From contig JAHIMN010000076.1 in assembly GCA_018896395.1 (NCBI GenBank), forward strand, positions 1 to 5,077: a stretch of DNA of 5,077 nt, read 5' to 3'. Position 1 is the stretch's first letter. Each line of letters starts with the position of its first letter. The position numbers and the translations under genes were made by a program. This stretch comes from Verrucomicrobiota bacterium (GTDB lineage: Bacteria; Verrucomicrobiota; Kiritimatiellia; JAAZAB01). The notes below the pieces were generated by a model, which ran no database searches, was not told the DNA's origin, and saw only the letters and a list, made by a program, of their open reading frames with translations. This document shows positions 1-5,077 of this stretch, piece after piece.

Positions 1-49
1 ATAGTCAGCAGCTAAGTCATTAAATGTCGTTTGTCGAGACCCTGATGGC
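1..49. repeat. Partial copy (right half) of a dispersed hairpin repeat
   Basis: Bases 1-40 are identical to 3443-3482, and 41-49 match 3488-3496. The only difference is a 5-base gap: this copy lacks the ATGAC found at 3483-3487, which lies between two GAC triplets. This is therefore the right half of the hairpin element described at 1269-3490, in the same orientation, with its left half lost beyond the window edge. Without the 5 bases the outer end of its stem would be shortened. It ends 43 bp before the start codon of the LRR gene, so it may lie in that gene's 5' transcribed region. Identity over the repeat is seen directly; its wider family is inferred. Confidence 0.85.
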
Positions 50-82
50 CTCCTTTTTTGCACCCGCGACCAGACAATATAC

Positions 83-86
83 GGAG
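83..86 (+). promoter_or_regulatory. Ribosome binding site deciding a GTG start
   Basis: GGAG at 83-86 lies six bases before the GTG at 93-95. No in-frame ATG gives a full signal peptide, and the GTG start yields Met-Lys-Lys followed by a hydrophobic stretch, so this site supports GTG as the true start. Confidence 0.7.
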
Positions 87-92
87 AAATAA

Positions 93-1205
93 GTGAAAAA
101 GATTTTTATCGCGCGTATCGGAATGGCGTGGTGCCTGCCGGTGCTTTTCTTGTTGGCAACCACAACGGCGATACAGGCCGGTGATTTCGGCTACATTACT
201 AATGCCGATAATAAGATCACCATCACGCAATACACCGGTTCGGGCGGTATGGTTGTCATCCCGTCCATCATAGATGGCAAGACCGTCACCGACATCGGAG
301 AAAAGGCGTTCTATTCCTGCAGCCGCCTGACCGCGATCACGGTGGATACAGGCAATTCCGTCTATAGCAGCGTGGATGGGGTCTTGTTCAACAAGAGCAA
401 GACCGCGCTCATCCAATGTCCGGGGGGCAAAGCCGGGAGCTACACGATCCCTAACAACGTCACCAGCATCGGCGACGGGGCGTTCTATAACTGCACCGGC
501 CTGACCAGCGTCACGATTCCCAACAGCGTCAACTGCATCGGAAGCGAGGCGTTTTATTCCTACACCCGCCTGACCAGCGTCACGATTCCCAACAGCGTTA
601 CCAACATCGGGAATTACGCATTCTATGACTGTGCCAGCCTGAAAGGAGTCTATTTTAAAGGCAATGCCCCCAGTATTGGTTTGTCTGTGTTCGACGGTGA
701 CAACAATGCAACTGCCTATTACTTGTCAGGGACAACGGGATGGGGCACAACATTTGGCGGTCTTCCGACTGCACTATGGAATGCAATCGGACCAACAATC
801 GGCGATCGTCCAACCGCGCCATATAATGTAATCGTGCCAACAATCAAGGCCAATGGCAAAGTGGGGAACATCACCGTCAATTATTCCGAAGCTGTGTCCG
901 TCACCGCAGAAATGAATGCGGGGGATTATGCGGGAGTACCTTTCGACTGGTGGGTTGTTGCTTGTGCCGGATCGTCTTGGTTTTACATGAACAATTCAAG
1001 TCAGTGGACGGAAGAGAACGACTTGCAGAAATGGCATCCAGTATATCAAGGCAGTTTATTCCATCTGCCAGCCACGGAAGTGTTGAACATATCTGGTTTA
1101 ATGATAGGTTCATATACGTTCTATTTTGCGGTTGATTTACCGATGAATGGGGTTCTGAACATGGAGCGGATTTGGGTTGATGCGGTGACAGTAAACGTTC
1201 AGTAA
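93..1205 (+). CDS. Secreted BspA-like leucine-rich-repeat (LRR_5) protein
   Basis: A 370-residue exported protein of unknown specific role; BspA-type LRR proteins usually act at the cell surface in adhesion or ligand binding. Residues 1-29 are a Sec signal peptide: Lys-Lys, a hydrophobic core, then an Ala-Ile-Gln-Ala cleavage site before Gly30. Residues 30-60 form a short beta segment (ITITQYTGSGG, VVIPSIIDG) that commonly precedes LRR_5 repeats in this group. Residues 60-205 hold LRR_5 units of the form TSVTIPNSVTNIGNYAFYDC, with a 23-residue period and an interposed YSSVDGVLFNKSKT segment. About residues 230-255 are a Pro/Thr-rich linker (IGPTIGDRPTAP, then IVPTIKA). Residues 256-370 are a separate beta-rich, Trp/Tyr-rich domain (FDWWVVA, LNISGLMIGSYTFYFAVD) that I recognise as a recurring C-terminal module but cannot name. 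No sorting signal or transmembrane anchor is visible. It is monocistronic, lies between two copies of the hairpin repeat, and has no clear promoter or terminator. Confidence 0.88.
   Translation: MKKIFIARIGMAWCLPVLFLLATTTAIQAGDFGYITNADNKITITQYTGSGGMVVIPSIIDGKTVTDIGEKAFYSCSRLTAITVDTGNSVYSSVDGVLFNKSKTALIQCPGGKAGSYTIPNNVTSIGDGAFYNCTGLTSVTIPNSVNCIGSEAFYSYTRLTSVTIPNSVTNIGNYAFYDCASLKGVYFKGNAPSIGLSVFDGDNNATAYYLSGTTGWGTTFGGLPTALWNAIGPTIGDRPTAPYNVIVPTIKANGKVGNITVNYSEAVSVTAEMNAGDYAGVPFDWWVVACAGSSWFYMNNSSQWTEENDLQKWHPVYQGSLFHLPATEVLNISGLMIGSYTFYFAVDLPMNGVLNMERIWVDAVTVNVQ
501..598 (+). repeat. Internal coding repeat of the LRR units
   Basis: A 29-base string beginning CTGACCAGCGTCACGATTCC occurs at 501-529 and again identically at 570-598. 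The offset is 69 bases, exactly one 23-residue LRR_5 unit. Near-perfect nucleotide identity between adjacent units suggests recent duplication or gene conversion, and makes unit number liable to change by slippage or recombination. Confidence 0.85.
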
Positions 1206-1280
1206 TAACATTCACTCCTATCATCTCTCGTAAAAAGGGATTCTGATCTCACAAGTCGGAGCGGAATAAGGGTCACGTCT

Positions 1281-1289
1281 CGACATTCG
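1281..1289. repeat. Target-site duplication, left copy
   Basis: CGACATTCG here is repeated at 3398-3406, immediately outside the other IS end. The shared string reaches 10 bases (CGACATTCGA), so duplications of 3, 5, 7 or 9 bases are formally possible with symmetric inverted ends. The 9-base reading is preferred because it is itself a palindrome (CGA-CAT-TCG), which explains why the inverted repeat seems to continue into the target. Confidence 0.65.
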
Positions 1290-1308
1290 ATTCCGCTGAA
1301 AAACCCCC
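1290..1308 (+). repeat. Left terminal inverted repeat of the IS
   Basis: ATTCCGCTGAAAAACCCCC is the exact reverse complement of 3379-3397. Complementarity ends inside the element after the C-run, where GGTTTCAG (left) and TTACGACT (right, read inward) differ. Confidence 0.88.
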
Positions 1309-1385
1309 GGTTTCAGAACGGGTAACATAACGTGTGCCCAAAAATTGTCGGCGCCGGTCACGCGCCCGTGTATTACAAGAAAACA

Positions 1386-1444
1386 AAAAGAGCGCGAGTA
1401 TCGCGGCGTTTCCCCGCGTTTTGTCTATGATACGGGCGCTTTTT
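1386..1444. terminator. Bidirectional terminator-like hairpin in the IS left end
   Basis: Nested complementary blocks form one long stem: AGCGC (1391-1395) with GCGCT (1436-1440), GTATC (1398-1402) with GATAC (1429-1433), and CGCGG (1402-1406) with CCGCG (1414-1418), sharing base 1402 at the junction. An A-run (1386-1389) precedes it and a T-run (1441-1444) follows, so it reads as a stem plus U-tract on both strands. On the minus strand it lies 36 bp beyond the transposase stop and would end that transcript. On the plus strand it would block transcription entering from outside, a known way for insertion sequences to limit transposase expression. An RNA with another role cannot be excluded. 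Confidence 0.55.
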
Positions 1445-1479
1445 CTCACGCTTTTACTCGGGAACTCCCCATCACCGCA

Positions 1480-3102
1480 TTACGCCGCTGGTTCCCTGAC
1501 TTCCTGCCACTGTACCAAGCTGATCCAGCGCCGGGCATTGATCGCGGTTCCGTGAAAGTAATTGGCCAAGGTGGTCTTGGCTATGCCCCGATAGCGGCTC
1601 CGTCGCCCCCCACCGCGCGTAAACTCGCTGATGGTCCCCTCCAGGCTGTTCCGGTTTCGCAGTCGACGCCGGAATGCTTCCGTTTTCATCTCCCGCCGCC
1701 GCCGTTGCAATAGATCGTGATGCTCGCCGACTACCACCATGCGCCGACCACTCCGGCTCTTCGTACATTGCTTTAGCCGCGCGCACCCATCACACTGGCC
1801 AGCCCATTCAAACCGATATTGGACTTCCCCGCTCTCCTGATTCTCCAACCGGCTGCACTGTGTGCTCGCATGCCCCGCCGGACACACCGCCCGGCGATTC
1901 GCCACCTCCACCTCAAATTGGTCCGCATCATACAACTCGCCCGAACTGTTCCGGGACGGACGCGCCGGGCCGATTAATTCATAGCCTTCCTGTTTCGCCT
2001 CTGCCAGCGTGTCGTCCGTCACATAGGCTGCATCCACATGCCACGCCACGGGCGTTTCCTGTCCAACCACCGCTTCTGCCGCCTTCACCCGTTGCATTCC
2101 ATCCAGGTCGCTGGCAATCGCTTCCGTCGTCACCACCGCCGCAATGAACTGCTCCGTTGGTTCGCCTTTGGCTTTGGGCGCGCACCCCTCTTCCATCGTC
2201 TCGGCGATTTGCGCTTTATACCCCACCCACGTTTTCGTCTTGGCCTGATCCTTCGCCGCCCACTGGGCGTCGGGATCATGCGGATTCTTCACACCCCCGG
2301 AGCCTTCGGCCATGCGGCGTTCAGGACCCGCCGCACCCAACTCGTAATGCTCCAGAAACACCCGCTCCAGCACCAGCGTCTGTTCGCTATCCCGTAACAC
2401 CGCCGGCTGGCTCCGCAGCCACATAATTAATCGCAAGGCATCCGCGCCCGCCTGCACGAACTTCTCCTGTAAAACCTCCTGGCTTAGCCGGTGCCAAGGC
2501 AGTTCACTATCCACATACCGCTCCGTCCAGGTCGCCCCGCCCTCCAATTTATCCATGGCACCAAGCCGTTTAATCGTCTCCAGCACCAACCGCACCGTCT
2601 CCCGCACGCACTCCAACCGACTCATTTTCGCCACACACCCCAGCACGTGCGTCGAATCCAAGCGCTGCGCCGACCGCTTCCGAATCAGCCCCTCCGACCG
2701 TAAGGCTTGCAGCAACGCATCAAACGCCACCCGCTCCTGCCCGCCTTCCAGTAGCCGCGCCCGAAAGTTAACCAGGCTCGTCGCGTGAAACCCCGTATCT
2801 CCCAACTCCAGCTCCAGCGCGTATTTCCAGCCCAGATGCAACCGCACGTTCTCCGCCGCTTGCCGATCGGGCGCCTTCTCCATGAACTGCAACAACGTCA
2901 CCCCCGCCAGCTCTACCGGCTCTATCCCTGGCCGCCCATTGTCAGCGCAATATAACTCCGCCAGCTGTTCCCGGCAGGCATACAGCGCTGGCAGGATCTT
3001 CTCCCGAAACACCCGATACCGATCCGTGGCGGCAAACAACGCGCCCACCAACACCGGCACATCAAACAGCGTTCTTTGAACTTTAGTTTTTGGCACACTC
3101 AT
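1480..3102 (-). CDS. IS1182-family DDE transposase
   Basis: A full-length 540-residue transposase that would cut and rejoin the ends of the surrounding IS. About residues 60-118 match the N-terminal transposase domain DUF772 (GVTLLQFMEKAPDRQAAENV, then LVNFRARLLE). The RNase H-like catalytic triad is visible: Asp149 in RLDSTHV, Asp357 in WHVDAAYVTDDTL, and Glu488 in LEGTISEF, followed by the RGGGRRSRYRGIAKT signature typical of IS1182/IS5-type enzymes. Between the last two acids lies a cysteine cluster (Cys407, Cys416, Cys437, Cys440, Cys446; CPAGH, CDGCARLKQC), usual for IS1182 and probably metal-binding. The start is supported by GGGAAGG (3112-3118) nine bases upstream of the ATG. No frameshift or stop interrupts it, so it is probably active. 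It is divergent from the AbrB-like gene. Confidence 0.92.
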   Translation of the reverse strand: MSVPKTKVQRTLFDVPVLVGALFAATDRYRVFREKILPALYACREQLAELYCADNGRPGIEPVELAGVTLLQFMEKAPDRQAAENVRLHLGWKYALELELGDTGFHATSLVNFRARLLEGGQERVAFDALLQALRSEGLIRKRSAQRLDSTHVLGCVAKMSRLECVRETVRLVLETIKRLGAMDKLEGGATWTERYVDSELPWHRLSQEVLQEKFVQAGADALRLIMWLRSQPAVLRDSEQTLVLERVFLEHYELGAAGPERRMAEGSGGVKNPHDPDAQWAAKDQAKTKTWVGYKAQIAETMEEGCAPKAKGEPTEQFIAAVVTTEAIASDLDGMQRVKAAEAVVGQETPVAWHVDAAYVTDDTLAEAKQEGYELIGPARPSRNSSGELYDADQFEVEVANRRAVCPAGHASTQCSRLENQESGEVQYRFEWAGQCDGCARLKQCTKSRSGRRMVVVGEHHDLLQRRRREMKTEAFRRRLRNRNSLEGTISEFTRGGGRRSRYRGIAKTTLANYFHGTAINARRWISLVQWQEVREPAA

Positions 3103-3159
3103 AGTAGACTACCTTCCCTTGGTTGAAACACCGTTGCAAGATAGTCTATAGGCTTACTT
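3103..3159. promoter_or_regulatory. Divergent promoter/operator region of the IS
   Basis: This 57-bp gap must hold the promoters of both IS genes. TAGACTA (3105-3111) and its complement TAGTCTA (3142-3148) form an inverted pair, one next to each start codon. For the plus gene, TTGAAA (3123-3128) and TATAGG (3147-3152) are 18 bases apart, a mediocre sigma-70-like pair overlapping the second TAGTCTA. For the transposase, a purine-rich ribosome binding site lies at 3112-3120 on the minus strand, but I see no convincing promoter. The placement suggests an operator for the AbrB-like protein; that is inference. Confidence 0.4.
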
Positions 3160-3378
3160 ATGAAATGTCCAGCAACATATCCATTAAAAATTCAGGCGAT
3201 CCGCTCGAAACACCAACAGCCCCGGTTTTATGTCTATTTCCCGTTGCCCCTGGCTGCCGCCATTGGTCTGGCCGCCGGCGACAATGTCCAATGGGAGTTG
3301 CTCGACCGCGGCGAACTCCACCTGGTCCGTGTCAATCCGTCCAAACCCTTAGCCAAACGACAACGCCATCAGTCGTAA
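3160..3378 (+). CDS. Small AbrB/MazE-like (swapped-hairpin) passenger protein of the IS
   Basis: A 72-residue basic protein. Residues 20-58 (PRFYVYFPLPLAAAIGLAAG, then DNVQWELLDRGELHLVRV) fit the AbrB/MazE/SpoVT swapped-hairpin pattern: a strand, a Pro-Leu-x-x-Ala-Ile-Gly-Leu helix, a Gly-Asp turn, then two strands. Family members bind DNA as dimers, often as antitoxins or autorepressors. The first 20 residues are a basic arm, and the tail is Arg/Lys/Gln-rich. No toxin gene is adjacent; the partner is the divergent transposase. The stop TAA (3376-3378) is directly followed by the right inverted repeat, so the gene is clearly part of the IS. Likely role, by inference: repressor of the transposase or accessory factor at the IS ends. 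The start is the only suitable ATG; its ribosome binding site (AGG at 3150-3152) is weak. An overlapping frame from 3123 lacks any recognisable domain. Confidence 0.65.
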   Translation: MKCPATYPLKIQAIRSKHQQPRFYVYFPLPLAAAIGLAAGDNVQWELLDRGELHLVRVNPSKPLAKRQRHQS

Positions 3379-3397
3379 GGGGGTTTTTCAGCGGAAT
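3379..3397 (-). repeat. Right terminal inverted repeat of the IS
   Basis: The exact reverse complement of 1290-1308. It starts at the base after the stop codon of the AbrB-like gene, leaving no spacer. Confidence 0.88.
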
Positions 3398-3406
3398 CGA
3401 CATTCG
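3398..3406. repeat. Target-site duplication, right copy
   Basis: CGACATTCG, identical to 1281-1289. After it the hairpin repeat resumes with ACAAATGCC, which restores the left arm of the palindrome when joined to 1289. Confidence 0.65.
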
Positions 3407-3529
3407 ACAAATGCCGAACAGCGAGACGGGAGTACGATGCAGATAGTCAGCAGCTAAGTCATTAAATGTCGTTTGTCGAGACATGACCCTGATGGCATGG
3501 GGTGAAGATATGGTGGCGAGGAAATCAAG

Positions 3530-3603
3530 TGGTTGCCGGACTAGGATTTGAACCTAGACAAACAGATTCAGAGTCTGTTGTGCTACCATTACACAATCCG
3601 GCA
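3530..3603 (-). tRNA. tRNA-Gln (anticodon CUG), CCA encoded
   Basis: Read on the minus strand it folds fully. The acceptor is TGCCGGA/TCCGGCA, the D arm GTGT-AATGGTA-GCAC, the anticodon stem ACAGA/TCTGT with loop CTCTGAA, and the T arm CTAGG-TTCAAAT-CCTAG. The variable loop is four bases. The anticodon CUG (complement of 3569-3571) decodes CAG, so the amino acid is glutamine; the weak U1-A72 pair also fits tRNA-Gln. After the discriminator A, CCA is genomically encoded at 3530-3532. A strong promoter lies upstream at 3645-3672. The 3' end faces the accessory segment, with the hairpin repeat ending 39 bp away. No terminator is evident. Confidence 0.96.
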
Positions 3604-3644
3604 AACGATGCGCCGGCTGCCTTTTTCAGCAACCAGCACCTCCT

Positions 3645-3672
3645 ACTATAATGGGCACAATGCGAGGGTCAA
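3645..3672 (-). promoter_or_regulatory. Sigma-70-like promoter of tRNA-Gln
   Basis: On the minus strand TTGACC (3672-3667) and TATAGT (3650-3645) are separated by 16 bases. Transcription would begin near 3638, leaving a 5' leader of about 35 bases before the mature tRNA for RNase P to remove. Confidence 0.7.
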
Positions 3673-3682
3673 GGTTTTTTCG

Positions 3683-3712
3683 CTTACACCACAGCACGGC
3701 GAGTGCTATGAT
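3683..3712 (+). promoter_or_regulatory. Extended -10 promoter giving a near-leaderless mRNA
   Basis: TATGAT at 3707-3712 is preceded by TG at 3704-3705 (extended -10), with CTTACA at 3683-3688 as a fair -35 at 18 bases. The expected start site, about seven bases after the -10, falls at or next to the ATG at 3719. No ribosome binding site lies between. It is back to back with the tRNA promoter. Confidence 0.5.
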
Positions 3713-3718
3713 AACGGC

Positions 3719-3984
3719 ATGCGCTACACTCCGAAGCCGATTCGCCGGTGCAACACCTGCCTGTTAAACCTGGACACGACCTGCTGGAAATTCGCCTGCC
3801 CGCGCCGGGAATGGGAACGGGGGCGATGCCAGGGTTTCGAGGAAGACGCGCTGTACCGGCAATTCCGCGAATGGCAGGAGGCGCCGCACGTGAAAACCCG
3901 CAAGCAATTGCGCCGCGAAGCTTTCCGTCAGAACCCGGTCGTTTCGCGCGTTTACCACTTCCGTAAAGCGCGCACCCGGCGTAA

Positions 3985-3988
<4 letters not shown>
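3719..3988 (+). CDS. Small basic Cys-rich protein of unknown function, coupled to hflX
   Basis: An 89-residue protein I do not recognise. The N-terminal half has five cysteines in CNTC-x7-C-x4-C-x9-C spacing (Cys11, 14, 22, 27, 37), suggesting a small zinc-binding fold. The remainder is rich in Arg, Lys and aromatic residues (residues 38-89, ending VYHFRKARTRRK), as in nucleic-acid-binding or ribosome-associated proteins. The frame is open back to 3548, but that part crosses the tRNA and its promoter, so ATG 3719 is the believable start. It has no ribosome binding site and an extended -10 promoter just upstream, so translation is probably leaderless. Its stop TGA overlaps the ATG of hflX (ATGA), which indicates translational coupling and a shared operon. 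A role with the ribosome is inferred only from this neighbour and its charge. Confidence 0.72.

Positions 3989-5077
<1,089 letters not shown>

Larger units (their letters stand above)
1290..3397. mobile_element. Complete IS1182-like insertion sequence with AbrB-like passenger
   Basis: A 2108-bp element bounded by 19-bp perfect inverted repeats (ATTCCGCTGAAAAACCCCC at 1290-1308, its complement at 3379-3397) and flanked by a 9-bp direct duplication. From left to right it holds a non-coding end with a terminator-like hairpin, a full-length minus-strand DDE transposase (1480-3102), a 57-bp divergent intergenic region and a plus-strand AbrB/MazE-like gene (3160-3378) whose stop codon touches the right inverted repeat. 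Intact ORF, perfect ends and intact target duplication suggest a recent insertion. Family assignment comes from the transposase motifs. The exact outer boundary is uncertain by about two bases because the target sequence is palindromic. Confidence 0.85.
1269..3490. repeat. Short hairpin (MITE/REP-like) repeat, split by an IS
   Basis: Removing the IS and one copy of its target duplication joins 1269-1289 to 3407-3490 and restores a 105-bp element. Its ends are inverted: the left arm AGGGTCACGTCTCGACA (1269-1285), continuing TTCGACA, pairs with TGTCGTTTGTCGAGACATGACCCT cut down to its parts at 3467-3490. About 21 of 24 positions match; the mismatches are one C/A and a TT/TT pair. The inner part (3411-3466) carries no open frame of note. 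The right half is repeated at 1-49. Size, terminal inverted arms and multiple copies fit a non-autonomous MITE or REP/BIME-type element; no encoding transposase for it is present here. What mobilises it, and its copy number, are unknown. Confidence 0.75.

Noticed and set aside
12..416. Open frame of 134 codons on the minus strand over the start of the LRR gene
   Set aside because: It is antisense to a gene with a signal peptide, ribosome binding site and LRR units, and has no recognisable domain.
1345..1713. Plus-strand frame of 122 codons overlapping the transposase 3' end
   Set aside because: It crosses the terminator-like hairpin and is antisense to the conserved transposase C-terminus; no family resemblance and no ribosome binding site.
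1674..2426. Several Pro/Arg/His-rich plus-strand frames within the transposase
   Set aside because: Their composition is typical of antisense shadows of a GC-rich gene; the transposase frame carries the DDE and zinc motifs.
3123..3446. 107-codon plus-strand frame overlapping the AbrB-like gene
   Set aside because: It reads through the IS end into the hairpin repeat and shows no domain, whereas the 3160 frame fits the AbrB fold and stops at the IS end.
1269..3490. Integron attC site interpretation of the hairpin repeat
   Set aside because: The element is an imperfect palindrome next to a single gene, but no GTTRRRY/RYYYAAC core sites are found at its ends and no integrase is present.
3440..3603. 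Genomic-island attachment site at the tRNA-Gln 3' end
   Set aside because: Accessory DNA lies on the 3' side of the tRNA, but I see no second copy of the tRNA 3' end and no integrase in the window.
3548..3718. Upstream extension of the Cys-rich protein to 146 residues
   Set aside because: The extension lies across the tRNA-Gln gene and both promoters, so it is chance open frame.

Overview
This is a bacterial chromosomal fragment, probably from an uncultured member of the PVC superphylum (Verrucomicrobiota, Kiritimatiellota or Lentisphaerota). That guess rests on inference: the style of the secreted BspA-type leucine-rich-repeat protein, the crowd of short palindromic repeats and an IS1182-like element. 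No marker gene in the window fixes the taxonomy. The right-hand third is visibly more GC-rich than the surface-protein gene on the left.

Layout: (1) bases 1-49 are the right-hand half of a short hairpin repeat cut by the window edge. (2) 93-1205 (+) encodes a secreted BspA-like LRR protein with a GTG start, a good ribosome binding site and a separate C-terminal beta-rich domain. (3) 1269-3490 is a second copy of the same hairpin repeat, 105 bp when rejoined, split by a complete insertion sequence at 1290-3397. The IS has 19-bp inverted ends and a 9-bp palindromic target duplication. It carries an IS1182-family DDE transposase (minus strand), a divergent AbrB/MazE-like 72-residue protein (plus strand) and a bidirectional terminator-like hairpin. 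(4) 3530-3603 (-) is tRNA-Gln(CUG) with an encoded CCA and a good sigma-70-like promoter. (5) 3719-3988 (+) encodes a small, basic, five-cysteine protein that looks leaderless. It overlaps by ATGA the start of (6) hflX, a ribosome-associated GTPase that runs off the right end of the window.

The left part (repeat, surface protein, repeat plus IS) looks like accessory DNA placed on the 3' side of a tRNA gene. The right part (tRNA-Gln, Cys-rich protein, hflX) looks like core, translation-linked DNA.

Most worth following up: the nested IS in a palindromic repeat; the AbrB-like passenger whose stop codon abuts the IS end; an in-frame palindromic repeat insertion inside the HflX GTPase domain; and the Cys-rich protein translationally coupled to HflX. 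I found no complete new defence or other large system in this window.
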